NCBI GenBank assembly: GCA_019055375.1 | Contig: JAHQIW010007095.1 | Coordinates: 62,001 to 126,000, forward strand | From: Parelaphostrongylus tenuis | Lineage: Eukaryota > Nematoda > Chromadorea > Rhabditida > Metastrongylidae | Reading direction: 5' to 3' | Length of the DNA stretch: 64,000 bases | Shown: positions 10,641-21,916 of the stretch, one piece after another | Layout of the letters: each line of letters starts with the position of its first letter | Numbering within the stretch: the stretch's first letter is position 1 | The notes under the pieces: model-generated | Told to the model about the DNA's origin: nothing | Database searches by the model: none | Seen by the model: the letters and a program-made list of their open reading frames with translations, nothing else | Made by a program: the position numbers and the translations under genes

Positions 10641-10780
10641 TAGTACACTATGGCTAATTTTTAGAAAGAGTTCGCCAAGCAGCTTGCATGTGCTTTGATA
10701 TGTTAGATGATTATAGCTATAGCTGTCGTATACAGAAGTCTGGATTCCTCTTTGAGTACCAAAGCTCTTATTCGTTTATT

Positions 10781-11070
10781 ATAAAGGATAAAGGATAAAG
10801 CTCTCGGCGATGATCAATCCATGAGAGATGCGTTATGCATTCCTCTTCGATTCTTAACTTCGTTTGAGGTGACTAAATGCATATCTATCCTTTACAGTGA
10901 CTCACGGTGGCCTCCCGTTGTATTAAATCAGTGCTGCTTATTCACCCAGACAAGTGTGCAACTAGTCCAGTACCAATTACCTACCTCAGAAGGATGGATG
11001 GTTTGGTGAACCAAGAGTGCGCGGTTGCTGTTACGCCGGACACCTTTAACCACTGCGCCACTTGCGCTCT
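10781..11070 (-). mobile_element. tRNA-derived SINE (family S), full-length
   Basis: The minus strand begins with a tRNA-like head. TGGCGCAGTGG near 11053-11063 is a perfect RNA polymerase III box A, and GGTTC occurs further down. The body and a tail of ATCCTTTATCCTTTAT repeats (10781-10800) follow. The body is the same as at 28767-29080 and 44281-44580. Such elements are transcribed by polymerase III and mobilised by LINE enzymes. The short tail repeat, rather than poly(A), matches RTE-type partners. The partner assignment is inference. Confidence 0.8.
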
Positions 11071-11094
11071 ATTCGTTTACTATAGTCAGTGAAA

Positions 11095-12106
11095 GTAGTT
11101 ACTCCGTCTTTCAGTGTTCATATTCTTGGTCCACCTAAGTGAACTCATTTTGTGATTACTTCCTTTTCTTGCATTCATAATAAACTCTACCTAAGTGAAA
11201 CGAATCGACTACCGAAACACCTAACCACTTAAGTGATGACTAATATTTGAATGACCATTCAAATTTGGGTGAATGCTGAGTTATCTTTGAGAAGAAACGC
11301 TATTACGGAAGATTTAGGTCCTGACGTCTTAATAGTGTTAGTACCAAAATCAGCCTCATATGTTATTACTCATAGGCTAACAATGCTTGATCTTCTTCTT
11401 TCTATTGACCAGTGAATATCTTCGACTTTTAAAATCATTGATTAGTAAGAAAAGATTACGACCTAAAAGTAATAAGGTAGAAGCAAAACATTACTGATTT
11501 ATGGCTGTCTTTTTTTATAGAAACCTTATTTAAAGCCAGATTAAACATCTGAATCTGATACTAAGAGATCTTCTATACACTTTCATGTGCTTTTCGTACT
11601 TCCAGCGAAATAATATTCGAATTGAGCGGCCGATATAAATCATAGTTTTATTTCGATTTTTACAGCGTTGCAAAAAGGTCATTCCGCAAAACGGCCACGT
11701 ACCGCGCCAGCCAAAGATTTAAGCATCCGGATGAATACTAACCACTCTTATGAAAATTTCTTGTCCAGCGAATGGGGCGAATATCCACTTGTTGTTGTCT
11801 TACTGAAATAAACCCTCTTGGATATCCTCTTCCACGTATAAAATGTTTAAGCTAAAAAGGTCAATTTTTTTCAAACCATGTGTAACTACTGATCGTATAA
11901 GCTGTAGCAAGAAGTGATCATCAATAAAAATTTGATAAACGCTCTTTTCTGCAAATGGAGACTGAGAGAATCCGCTCGATTGCTTGCAAGGAAACAGTGA
12001 CGATGAAGAGGTTGGTGACTAAACCGACAACAACATCAAAAGCAGTAGATCGTCATGAGTTAAGTTTTTAGAGATGAGACTTCAACGCTAAAAAATGAAT
12101 GAATAT
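11095..12106. other. No recognised gene; one minor repeat word
   Basis: AT-rich. Near 11660-11740 the phrase TTTTACAGCGTTGCAAAAAG with CCGCAAAACGG resembles 14175-14215, suggesting an old dispersed repeat. No coding evidence. Confidence 0.4.
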
Positions 12107-12660
12107 TTAGAGGAAGAGATAATGGCAGAAGGCCAGGAAAGTGCTGTCATCCAAAGCTCCGCCATTTGATGAGGGTGACTGATGTTTAGAGCGAAGTATT
12201 GCTAATACACAAGGCAAGTTCACTTCCACAAACTGTTCAAAACCGTTGGTGAAAGAGCAGAAGAACTCCAAGTGGAGAAAAATTACTGCCGAAGAGATGA
12301 AGACGGTACTTTTGTGAAATCCGCGTACAAAGGAAGGAACGATCCCTTCCGCTGGACAAGAAATGTTCATAAGAGTATAAGTAATCATTCGGAAGCTTAG
12401 ATCTCTGGCCACTGTTGTATGTGCTTTTTTTTGTGAAAAGGCTCTTTCGCAACGCTGTATCATTCAAAATGAAGTCAAAAGTCACACCGATTGTGTACCT
12501 TTTCATTATAACGCTGAAAGCACGAAATGTATGTGATCGTGTAAAGGAAATCTTATAGTATGGGGGGTCATACGCTATGTTTTGGGTTTCTTTGAAAGAA
12601 GAGAAAAAGTAAATGAATAACAATGATATTACTCCACTTTGAACGCGAATCCTTATCATA
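12107..12660 (-). other. Unrecognised overlapping open frames
   Basis: Two overlapping minus-strand frames of 118 and 140 codons occupy this stretch. Neither contains a motif I recognise, and the two cannot both be real. About 80 bp near 12330-12400 (GAACGAT, TTCATAAGAGTATAAGTAA, CATTCGGAAGCTTA) resemble 13320-13400, so part of this is an old dispersed repeat. I do not call a gene. Confidence 0.3.
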
Positions 12661-14279
12661 TTCTTAACTCTTTGAAAAGCGCGTTAATTTCCTCGCAGCA
12701 TAGGGCGAGGTCGCACAGCGAGAGCAGCCTGCTCCAATGACGATGTGGTAGGTTCTACAATAAAATTTGGATATTTATCGCTACTAATGGGAGTATAGTC
12801 GTTACTAAATGTTAAGTATGATAGCGAGAATTCAATGAGGCTATTCTTAGTAAATTGACGTAAGTTTTTTCTCTAAAAACCTGAGTTTTCGAAGGGAAAA
12901 TCCGATACTTTACTTACCAAACGGTCAGATTTTGAACTGTTATTGGATATTATTATGCTATCTTATTTATATTCTTTCATATTTCAGTAATATTTATCCT
13001 TCATTTGTTTTCAGCAAAACTTCATCTTTATACTCTGTCAAAATTAATAAATAGTCAAATAATCAATTATATTACAACTTTGTAATTTTGAAATCACATA
13101 TTGTGGCATACATCCCTCAATTCTAATATTTTTCCTTCTTACATTATCTCAAATTCATCATAGTAATTGAATATTACAAAGAAATAAATAGTTTGTCAGA
13201 ACGGTGTTGCTTACTGGACGCGATGCCACTTCATTGAATACTCTCAACAGACTTTGAATATTTAGTGTACCTTTAGGGTTGAGACCTCATTTGAAATAGA
13301 AGGAACTTTGCGTCATCGGCCAGGGATTTTTGAACGTTCTTCTTTTACTGGGCGAAGGTTATGCAATAAAATCTTAGTAACTATTCGGAGGCTTAAACTC
13401 GGATGTTTGAAAAAGCCTCCTTACAGCTCTTTGGAGTCAACAATAAATTGTTTCGCACCGCGGTGTCTATTACCACGCTTATATTTCACTGTACAAAGCT
13501 CTTCCGTTGAATATAACTAGCCATTAGATAGCGTAAATATTGAAGACTTCAAAATTATACCTACTTGATGAAAAAGCCCGTTCTTCTGATTAGGAGGGAG
13601 CAAATGAAACTGATATCATTCGCAAGTGAGGAAGTTTTCACGTGACTGTTGGTAATCAGTAAAAAGCTGAGACTTGAGACTACAGCTCCACATCACCGGT
13701 TTTTCAAAACACGCTATCAAAACGATGTAGCATCCAGGAAAAAATTTATGCTTTATGCCCACCGTACGCCTTCATTTCTATACGAGTATAATTTGCTGGA
13801 GGTATGAAAAGCATATTAGCGTGCGGAGAATTTTCCGTAGTATCAGAATCATACATTTATATGTGGAGTTTCTGTCGATGCGGTAAAAAAATCCCCAATC
13901 GAATAACAATAATTCAAACACGAAGATCGCTCACCCCCTCTCCTGCCCTGCGTCTAGAAAAAGAGCTTGTCCGGAGAGGTGTAAAGCACAACTATTTTTC
14001 TCCTGCAGCGCTATCAAAAGCGCTTTTCCATAAAGCAAACTTATTTTTGAGTTCTTCGGAAAGTCTGCTATCGAATGAGCACTAGCACTCTAAGGAAGGA
14101 GTTTTGTTTAGCGAAATACAAGCGCTATAAGCAAAATAAAAACGTCGTCGTGTGAAACATAATTTTATTTTGAATTTTACAGCGTCGTGAAGGGGTCTTT
14201 AAAAAACGGATCACGTGGGATTCTAGCCGGGGATTCAAGCTTTCGAATTATTTCTGATTTTCTTCTCTAAGCCAAACAT
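12661..14279. other. No recognised gene; old repeat segment at 13.3 kb
   Basis: Very AT-rich from 12840 to 13200. The segment at 13320-13400 partly repeats 12330-12400. An open frame of 93 codons at 13804-14085 has no recognised motif. Nothing else is supportable. Confidence 0.4.
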
Positions 14280-16530
14280 GAGGTGTCACATTAATCTTTG
14301 TTTGACAGCTGACGTTTTGGCAGTTCGTCTTCTTCAGATCCTGAAATAGTCAAATTGTCCGCAATCCAGTCAGTCAATCACCTCCATTACTCCTCCAGAA
14401 AAAGATCACCAGACCTAGATTTCAATCGCATCAAGCACAAAATCAACTTTCAACGTACTCACCATTTTTCTATATGTGTTTCACTGAACAATTTAAGTGG
14501 AGATCACCGAAAGGTGATCATTTAGGCTCGTAATGCATCTTACCCATCAAAACAACAGTCTTATGCACACTGAGTCATATCACGGGTGATCACGAGGCAT
14601 TTTTCCCTGCGGTTCATAGTTGGATTGGTCATGTTGATCCAAAACGCTTCTAAAATCTTTCGCGCTGATGTTCTATGTTCCAGCGCAAGGATGGTGACTT
14701 CGATCTCAAAATCAACTCCGTCGTGTTCCTGTACTCTACGCGTCCCTAGCGGGGTGTTCCGTCTATTAAGACGCTTGTCAGCTTAATGTTCTATGCGCGC
14801 ATAGAGCGCCCCTACCCGTTTCGCTAGTGTATTTATCGCTGCACGCTTTGTAAGAGATTCGGTAGACTGTACCTACGCTAATGCAATCACCGTCTTTGCC
14901 GTTAGTACATCTTTTGCAATTTTTCATTATATAGAAACGGTCTTATAAGCGGTTGAGAACCAATTGGCGCCCTAAAATAATCGGCATTTTAGTGATATCT
15001 ACCATTTACTCTAAACCTGTTCTTTTGAAACAACGTTTTATAGCTGTACATATCTCCATTCAAAATAACGGGAAGATAAACGGGATCCTGCTTTCATTCG
15101 AGCTTTTCTTCTAGGCGTAGTCTTTCCTCTAAATCTAAGCCGAAGGGTTCCACATTGTGTCCATTAACAATGGCTATTTCCTGAGCCAGTTTCATGGATT
15201 CTACTCTCTTCTCTCCTCCCCTACACACACCGGCGGCTGTTCGAAGCATGTTTATTTACTTACGCCGTTTTTATATGTCAAGGATGTGAGGAGAGATAGT
15301 GAACCAGGATATTTTCTTTATTTGGCTTTCGGTACCATTTCGTAATGTAGCCGTTATCGCTTTAACTTATATGCGTGTTCACCGAAAGCAACTATGTTTC
15401 AATATCTCACGGGTGGATCTTATGTACTCTGGCTGTTCATTCCACAACCTGAAATATCTGTCCAAATTCCTTGAGTGGAACAGATACCCGAACAGTCATC
15501 TCTATACCTACAGTGGGATAATGGCCAGAGATCCATTAGCGGGGCTTTCACTTTCGACATAAAGGCAATAGCCAGGCTAAGCTCCAATCGTTGACCCATT
15601 GCCAGCTCTCTCATTTGGGTAGAGTACTTCCCTGACCATCTAAAGATTGAGCAGTTCATGCACCCCTTTAATAGAGCCATGAATTGCTGAATCGACAAGC
15701 CATATATGCTTACAACTCCCTAATGTTGCATAAGAAGCTCGTGCGTGGTTTGCAATGCACAGTCATTCATTGGACACGTTGGTACAAGCAGTGACATCGA
15801 ATAACTCCATTACGTGCACGTTGTTTGGATTTGCGTTACATGGACTGTGCAAGAACATGTGAGTGATCATCAGATGGGCTGGAATATGTCTCAGCAACTG
15901 GTATGTTATCAAAGTTAGAAACCATGCTATCTTATCCGCCGGTCCTCCTACACAACTGATGATCGGTCTAGATTTCAATATAGATGGATCGCTAGATGTT
16001 AGATCATCAGTGCATACTGACTTATGTGCTTTTATAAGTAAGTATAAGACGGGACATGTTGGTGATCGTATTTCTAATTGAGAACTGATAGATGGCCTTA
16101 AACCTGCCGCTTTTGCTGTATGCACCCACTCATATAATTTGCTATTCTACCTTTTGAATTCTTTCACAGCAGATGATCGGTAAAGTGAAGCATCTTCAAG
16201 ATGCTTTTTTGTTATCGCTATATCTAACTGTCTAGGAATCACTACGAGTTTTTTCGACTTATTACTAGCACTTCTATGAAAGTTCCTGACCAACGACAAC
16301 GCATGACGTCGATTTTTCACTTGTTCCTTCCCAATCAGAATAATCAGAAAAGCCATTTTATAGTACTGTAGCAGAGAAAATAGAATGTTTCGCACGCGTT
16401 GCGTTTTATCGCGAATCACTGATATTCTTGTCATGATAACTGACCTGAAAACATCTTTATAACTCGAAATGAGAACCCTTACAAGCGACACTTTTTCGCC
16501 AACGTGCAACGGGTTTGCTTATCACTATAA
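14280..16530 (-). mobile_element. Penelope-like element: reverse transcriptase plus GIY-YIG nuclease (decayed)
   Basis: The best PLE of the window, read on the minus strand. N-terminal region at 16509-16147 (KKLVVIPRQLDIAITKKHLE). Reverse transcriptase at 16125-15763 (DLTSSDPSILKSRPIISCVG, then HLMITHMFLHSP and VMELFDVTA, the A-type Asp motif). The palm continues at 15698-15420 (ELAMGQRLELSLAIAFMSKV, then HCRYRDDCSGIC, the catalytic Asp-Asp). A linker follows at 15120-14870 with a TNGKDGDCISVG block. The GIY-YIG remnant and terminal TSARKILEAFWIN block are near 14870-14590. Stops and frameshifts between blocks mean it is dead. About 230 bp past the coding end lies a degraded hammerhead-like core, 14311-14337. 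Confidence 0.88.
14311..14337 (-). ncRNA. Degraded hammerhead-like core in the PLE 3' region
   Basis: On the minus strand CTGAAGA (14337-14331) is followed about 12 nt later by AAAAC where GAAAC is needed. Position relative to the GIY-YIG end is similar to the better core at 805-856 in the first PLE. With the essential G changed and no clean stem I or II, this is a remnant at best. Confidence 0.2.
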
Positions 16531-16539
16531 CTTAAAAGA

Positions 16540-17140
16540 GCGGTGTTTTATCATTTGACGAACTCTTGGAATGCAATTTCTGCATCATGTTGATTGTAGA
16601 GGCGTTTCAGTGAAAGAAGTGATCAATATGCTTGAAGAAGTAGTAGTCGGTGAATGCAAGGCCCAGCGAATGCGAATGATGAAGCAGAACATCGTAGCAC
16701 ATTTCGTTAAACTTTTGGAGCGTTCGTTCCGCGAACTATGGCTGTTCGGTGGCATTATTTTTGCGCCACCAACCTTCCTCGCCTTACCAATTTGTTCCAA
16801 ATAGTGAACAACAGTAAAGTGGTCGACATTAGGTTTTTTTCTTTTTCTAGAACATCTCACGTGATCTTGAAAGAATTAGCTTCTATAATTGCTCTTCTCA
16901 TGACTCTCTTGAGGTGGGTGAAAAAGTAATTGCTGTTTATGCATTTTTAGAGCGCGTCTCCTTTACGAAACTTCTTAAATCACCGCTGTACTGTACGTTT
17001 GTTAGCAAACACTGGCTTGATGTTTAAAGTTGTCTCTGCTGCTTTACGACTATTTTGAATTCACTATTCAAAATCGCAATTAGTTTTACACCAGCAAACA
17101 TCTTTTTCATAGTCTAAATTGAAGATAAAGTAAACATTAA
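16540..17140 (-). pseudogene. mariner transposase remnant with the catalytic domain deleted
   Basis: Minus-strand frames read the N-terminal part of a mariner (SETMAR-like) transposase: KKMFAGVKLIAILNSEFK, RKAAETTLNIKP, KRTVQR, FKKFRKGD, then NVDHFTVVHYLEQIGKARKV of the second helix-turn-helix. The sequence then jumps to the C-terminal end (a Leu-Gly-Leu-Ala-Phe-Thr-Asp-Tyr block, then INMMQKLHSKSSSNDKT). The region that should carry the DDD catalytic triad and the intervening roughly 150 residues is missing. This is an internally deleted, non-autonomous copy. It lies directly upstream, in minus-strand sense, of the PLE. Confidence 0.8.
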
Positions 17141-17309
17141 GTAGAATGTCTTTAGCAACAAAACTTAGGACAAAAAATGCGCTTTAAAATCGCACATAAC
17201 ATGACCACATTTACTCAAGAAATTATTCTAATAGCGAACAGGAACATTCAACAATGCACGAAGCGTCATTACTTTTCCATCAACCTGACATTGTTCAACA
17301 CCTTTGCTT

Positions 17310-17469
17310 ACTCACTCCAATACATGGACGGTCCGCCTTCACGAATTGTGCTGACCCAAGCTTACTTCCATTTGTCTCTGTTCTCGCGATTGTCGCCGGT
17401 GGCGGTAGTTTCATTCGAGCATGGCGGCTGAGGCGCGTTTCTTACCGTGATCTGTAGAATATTAGCAAG
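17310..17469 (-). mobile_element. RTE-type LINE (family 2), 3' end of a split copy
   Basis: The minus strand reads the C-terminal end of the second RTE family (PPCSNETTATGDNREN, then VSTIREGGPSMYWSE). Closely related ends occur at 40.13-40.3 kb and 61.55-61.7 kb. The copy continues at 18008 on the other side of the palindromic repeat inserted at 17470-18007. Confidence 0.75.
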
Positions 17470-18007
17470 TACTATACTATACCATTCTCTTCGAGTACTT
17501 TTTAAGACACACTTAAATTTTGTCATATCTTATGATTATCATTTGAGCCAACATGCCATGTGGTCTCCTAAAGGACACTTGTACAGCCCGATACACGTGT
17601 TTCAGCCTTGAGCATCCTCGTCAGTGGGGTACAGCCCTTTGCCTTTACCCAATCTTCTCGGGGTGCTCCACTTCCCCACTAAGAGTAGGCGACGATTTAC
17701 ATTGCCGTAAAGGGAAACAGATCACTAGATCGGAAGTGGTGTACACTCGATTGTTCTTTGCTGGTAATTATGAAATATTATACCCTATTATATTATACCA
17801 TGATTTGCTTCACTTAACGGCAGTGCAAACCGTTCGTCTCTTTGCAGGAGACTGGAGCATCCCGAGTGGATTGACTAAAGACGAGGGGCTCTGCCCGACT
17901 GGCAAGAGTGTTCAAAACCGAATCATTTCTATCGGGCTGTACAAGAGTCCATTAACAGATTATATGATATGCCGGCTCAAATAATATATTAGAGACATAG
18001 CGACAAG
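17470..18007. mobile_element. Hammerhead repeat family A, palindromic copy inserted in an RTE
   Basis: An inverted-repeat element of about 530 bp. Outer arms contain TTTGAGCCAACATGCCATG (17543 on) and its complement GGCTCAAATAAT (17970-17983). Inside them lie TGTACAGCCCGATACACGTG and its inverted partner near 17930-17950. The element interrupts the RTE copy whose halves lie at 17310-17469 and 18008-19450. A short imperfect duplication (TTAGCAAG and TAGCGACAAG) flanks it. The left arm carries a damaged hammerhead (17586-17630, minus). The right arm retains the stem I sequence but its core is CTGGCAA and is dead. Confidence 0.8.
17586..17630 (-). ncRNA. Hammerhead ribozyme remnant (family A)
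   Basis: Minus strand: CTGACGA core (17624-17618), GAA (17603-17601), stem III ACACGTGT, then A and TCGGGC. Stem II (GGATGC...AGGCT) no longer pairs well. The upstream stem I strand ACCCCA pairs at only four of six positions. Core residues survive but the fold is probably lost. Confidence 0.55.
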
Positions 18008-19450
18008 TGCGAATACAGCTGATGTGAATACAGACGTGAATACAGCTGACTGATTCCTCAAACGAGCACGTCCGCCCAACGTATCCCCGAGGACGGATGT
18101 ATGCTCGTGGCGTCCACTCTACAGTCCGTTTCGTCCGTCTGTCGTCTGATCTTCTTATTATGTGACCGGTGTAACTTATTATTACAATATTGGACTTATT
18201 ATATGACCAACTGTACTTCGCTGTCGATGTGAAATCTTCAGGATCATGAAGATGAGATAAATTCCTGATATGTGAGTTGCGTGAGCCGGCTAGGTGTTGT
18301 GAGCGCCAACTGATTTCTAAAAGGCACCGTTCAAGAGCTCTATGAGTCGTTCACAGTAGTCTTGACGTGATCGAAGTATCAGTCCACGTCTCCGCTGCAT
18401 AGTAGAGCGCTGGAAGGATTATTGAATCGAAAAAATAAGCACTAATTTGGGGCCCATTCTTTGGTCGATGGCTTCTTTGAGAGACCCGAATGCGGCCCAC
18501 GCTGTTTTCCTTCTTCAGTCAAGTCCCTCCTTCATGTTGTTCTCCATATTGAGTGTGCAGCCAAGGTGTCTTCATGCGATTTATGATAGTCCGATCTTCT
18601 TCCCAGCTTCGTTGAATTCCTTGAACATCGTCTCTGCATCAGTAGTGTTTTTCGAGAATAAGGCAATGCCATCCGAAAACTAAGGTTCGACAAGAATTTT
18701 CCATCGATGCGTATGCTCTTCTCATCCCAGTCAAGCGATTTAATTATCCACTGCAGTGCGGCGGTGAACAACTTTGGCGATATCGTATTGCCATGTCGAA
18801 CTCCTTTTCCCATGGGTATGGTAAGAGGTCGATGAAAGAGCTATATTTTCGTGATACAATTCCGCTAGCAGATTCTGATAAATTGATTTCTTACAATTCT
18901 GAGAAAATTCTTGTGTAGAACGGATCCACTCCATGATCGACAAGCGCTGATAGGACTACGTTCCTTTCCGCACTATCAAATGCTTTTTTATAGTCGATAA
19001 AAGTTAGTATTAAGGGCATGTGGTATTCCCGACAAACTTCTACTACCCCCGACACGGTTCGGATGTGGTCCATTCAGCAGAATTCCTATCGAAATCCTTC
19101 TCGCTCAACTGGTTGTGCCTTTTCCAAAGTTTTCGGTATGCGCAGAAGGATGATCTTCGTAAAAAGCTTGCAAAGTATGCTTAACAAGCAGATTGACCGA
19201 TAGTTTCGAAGATCCCTTAGGTCCCTTTTTTATGGATGATATTCATGATCTATGAATTATTGATGGATGACGATGCGCGACGTCCTTCATTGGTCTGGAA
19301 CTTTTTCCTTCCGAAGGTAAAATGTCATATGTGCGGCGAGAAATACTGCAGATTGTGGCCTTCTGCTTGCGGAAATCGGAAGAGATGTTATCGGGACCTG
19401 GAGCCGTGCCTTTTTTATGCTTTCTGTCTCGACTCGAACTTCAGAGGGCA
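18008..19450 (-). mobile_element. RTE-type LINE (family 2), reverse transcriptase and C-terminus
   Basis: Minus-strand order: pre-RT region (about 19450-19240), SAYRKLWKRHNQLSEKDF-like and MDHIRTVSGVVEVCREYHMP (about 19070), LILTFIDYKKAFDSAERNVV (motif A), then GVRHGNTISPKLFTAALQWI (about 18800, motif B), DWDEKSIRIDGKFLSNLSFR with the FADD region frameshifted (about 18690), and C-terminal RSDDRRTKRTVEWTPRAY (about 18120). It differs from family 1 by IDYKKAFDS and AALQWIIKSL. Stops and frameshifts are frequent. It is the 5' continuation of 17310-17469. Confidence 0.85.
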
Positions 19451-19564
19451 GAATTCTTTATTGAAACCTTTTATATCGCTAAAATTGCTTAGAAATATAT
19501 TATACTCGTGATTGCAGAAAGATCCGATATAAAATTGGATCAACACGCTATCTTTTCTCGTTAG

Positions 19565-20049
19565 TACTATGAAGAGTTTTCCACAGAAAAAGCCATGCTT
19601 AGTTTCAAAGTCTTTTTTGACCTACCAAATGACTACAAAACCATAGATAAAGTAAGAAAAAATGTAGTGCAACAACTGTAAATCAATTTATTTTCTGAGG
19701 GATGAGGTTTTCCATTGAGATGCAGGAAATTGATAGACACATGGAAGCTCTTTATACTGAAAAAAACTCCTTACTAGAGTTTCTTCTGCGATATTCTGTC
19801 ATTTTAAAGCTATAATGTCCCTTACTCTTTTAATACAAACTCACAAAGTGCTATTTATACTACACAGTACTACTTTCATCTCACTCATAGCAACTAGTAG
19901 GTTAATCGGACACCGTTTTCTTTTGATTACTTCTATGTACAAAATTTCAGGATTTCTTGAAGTTTGGTCGAAGTGATTCATCACTGGAAGATGAACAATA
20001 TGTGCCGTCTCCGTTACCGCTAGCTTATTTACTGTCGGCGTATAAATGA
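19565..20049 (+). CDS. Candidate host-gene exons, unrecognised product
   Basis: Three open pieces with splice-like borders read in a consistent phase. 19565-19651 (acceptor CGTTAG, donor AAA/GTAAGA) gives YYEEFSTEKAMLSFKVFF then DLPNDYKTIDK. From 19726 (acceptor ATGCAG, phase 0) comes EIDRHMEALYTEKNSLLEFL then LRYS. 19951-20049 (acceptor AATTTCAG) gives DFLKFGRSDSSLEDEQYVPS then PLPLAYLLSAYK and a stop, with AATAAA at 20053. The donor after LRYS would be GTCATT, which is poor, so the second and third pieces may not join. Charged, coiled-coil-like composition is seen, but no family is recognised. These may belong with the frames at 20363-23010. Confidence 0.35.
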
Positions 20050-20224
20050 AGGAATAAAAATTTTGATAAATATTTTTGACAATAACGAAAACACAAGCAG
20101 TCAGCAGTCGATGGTATTGAGTAGAAAAGCTAATCCATTTTCAGATTTTCGTTTTCAGGACCAGATATTATTGATCACGATATACATCAAATACTTATTT
20201 TGTGTAATAATAGGAAGTGGAGAA

Positions 20225-20300
20225 GGTAGGGGGTGGACTTAGCGGAGTGGCTAGTGATGCAAGATATGAAATTGCGAGGCCATAGTTCGACACTCTACCC
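20225..20300 (+). repeat. Possible tRNA-like SINE head
   Basis: TAGCGGAGTGGCTAGTG resembles a polymerase III box A. CATAGTTCGACACT about 45 nt later is a poor box B. No tail or second copy was identified, so this is tentative. It falls between exon-like frames, in a plausible intron. Confidence 0.25.
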
Positions 20301-20362
20301 CAAAGCTCTCTCGTAATCACGTGCGAGCCCCTTATGTCGGTTATCCTCAAGGTTCCATTTAG

Positions 20363-20505
20363 ATGAAATTCGACCAATATTCTATGACATTCATGCAGAA
20401 GACGAAATCCTCAAACAACAGTTGAAACAACAAGCAAAATGTTTAAAGGCCCTTAGGAAAATGAATGTGCGGGAACATCGCATTGAAGAAGTGGGATCCC
20501 TATGA
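20363..20505 (+). CDS. Candidate terminal exon, coiled-coil-like
   Basis: After an acceptor CCATTTAG a phase-2 open frame reads EIRPIFYDIHAEDEILKQQL, then KQQAKCLKALRKMNVREHRI and EEVGSL, ending in TGA at 20503-20505. Gln/Lys/Leu spacing suggests an amphipathic helix. A phase-compatible upstream stretch ending in GAAG/GTAGGG lies near 20153-20219. I do not recognise the protein. Whether it belongs to the same gene as 19565-20049 is not clear. Confidence 0.35.
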
Positions 20506-20639
20506 TAGATTTGATGATGGGTTATGTAAGAAAGAAGAAGGAAGTGATAGAAAGCTTTTTTTCTTTTTCGGACGACGTACTTCCGTTCGATCGCCATTTT
20601 CTTGGTTTTTACCAGCTAAGTAAGGTATTTATTTCAACA

Positions 20640-20760
20640 TAGTCTGTGAGAGTGTTTAGAGCCTTTTCGAGGTTGGTACGCCAGAGCCATACATACGTTT
20701 CGGCGGTGCCTCCATCAGTGACCCACACTCTACATCTACACATGGATCAATGAAAACTAA
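20640..20760 (-). mobile_element. Hammerhead repeat family B, solo arm (decayed)
   Basis: AGTCTGTGAGAGTGTTTAGA, GCCAGAGCCATAC and CATCAGTGACCCACA match one arm of family B at 37.69 kb. The ribozyme remnant spans 20684-20724 on the minus strand. GAA and an ACGTATGT stem III survive, but the core reads CTGATGG and stem II is shortened. Confidence 0.6.
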
Positions 20761-21017
20761 GAAAAGAAAATAGACGATATCGATGAAGATAGATATATTG
20801 TTTATATCTTCCTAATTTTGCTAATTCCTACTACTTTGAATGCCTAGGTGATCCGTACTACACTTCATCGTTTGGTTTCGCTGTTTTGCACTCGTCATTC
20901 GGGTACCCCCAGGCATAGTTGAAACACTCGGGTGACGATTTAGCTTCAGCTTAAGGATTCTTGGACCTCTATCACCAACTGCATTTACACCATCATCATG
21001 TTGTTAGACAATCTCAG

Positions 21018-21916
21018 TCGTCACGAGGGATCATTGCTGGTTTGTTTAACACAGAGGAATATTGTCGTCGTGAAACTTTGATTTTGATTTCTCCTGGACA
21101 GTAGTGGCTTCTGTGAATCTGCGAATTGTAAAGTGGCGGTCTAAGAACTATGTAGCAAAATGGTTTTTGCTACACATCAACAAAATGCTATAATGCTAAG
21201 TGCTCTCATGATATTTCCTGTGTGCAACAGTCGAGTTTTGTTGATTGATTAGAGTAGTGTTGTTGTAGTGAACGATTCACTTCCATTTTTGGAGGTGTTC
21301 GTGACACAGACTGGTAAATCGCCACACAATATCACAGCTGCATGCCTAGAGTCACGTGTATTTTATCAGAGTGATTTTCAATCTGAACGATTAGTGATAA
21401 ATCAGGTGAGCGTCATAAAAACTGTGATTGAAATGTGGTATGTAGACCGTAAAGATTGTATACTGTTCTCCATGTCAATCAGAATTCAGTAAAGTTGATA
21501 TTTTAGTAATTGGCAAGTTTGCCAAAAAATTTGCTATATTAAAGTGATGAAAATCGAGTAACAATGGTTACGTAGATGAAACACAATTCATGGCTTCTTT
21601 CACAGCGATATTTTTGACCCCCGGGTATCATGTTCTCAGCTGTGAAAGGACTAGGAAGTCCGCATCCGAGATAAAACTGATCGTATTCCACTTAAGGAGG
21701 CGCGTGAAACGTTACGCGAGCGTTATGCATTGAACTCTGCCTTAGCCAAGTCCGAAAATTGGAAAATGGTTTAAACATGCATATTCCTGGTTATAGTAGG
21801 TGTTCTATGAATTCGAAAGCTATTACTATGGTCACAAACCCAGCTGCGTTCTCTGTTCCATCGCAGTCGTCAATATTTACCCTTCGACGACAAAGTTCTT
21901 CTTGGAAACACGATGA
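21018..21916 (+). CDS. Candidate host-gene exons, unrecognised product
   Basis: Several exon-like frames occur. 21018-21101 (acceptor TCTCAG) reads SSRGIIAGLFNTEEYCRRET then LILISPGQ and meets TAG. 21253-21405 (acceptor GATTAG, donor CAG/GTGAGC, exactly 51 codons) reads VVVVNDSLPFLEVFVTQTGK then SPHNITAACLESRVFYQSDF and QSERLVINQ; this is the most convincing exon. 21655-21768 (acceptor GGACTAG, 38 codons) reads EVRIRDKTDRIPLKEARETL then RERYALNSALAKSENWKM. 21800-21916 continues in phase (VFYEFESYYYGHKPSCVLCS), but the gap is only 31 nt, short for an intron. No family is recognised. The in-frame stop after 21101 means the pieces need not form one transcript. Confidence 0.4.

Noticed and set aside
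12237..12659. A 140-codon minus-strand open frame
   Set aside because: No motif, overlaps another long frame, and part of the DNA is a diverged repeat of 13.3 kb. Length alone is not significant in a window with so many frames.
17553..17984. A 143-codon plus-strand open frame
   Set aside because: It lies entirely within the palindromic family A hammerhead repeat. The frame is not conserved in the second copy at 51.1 kb.
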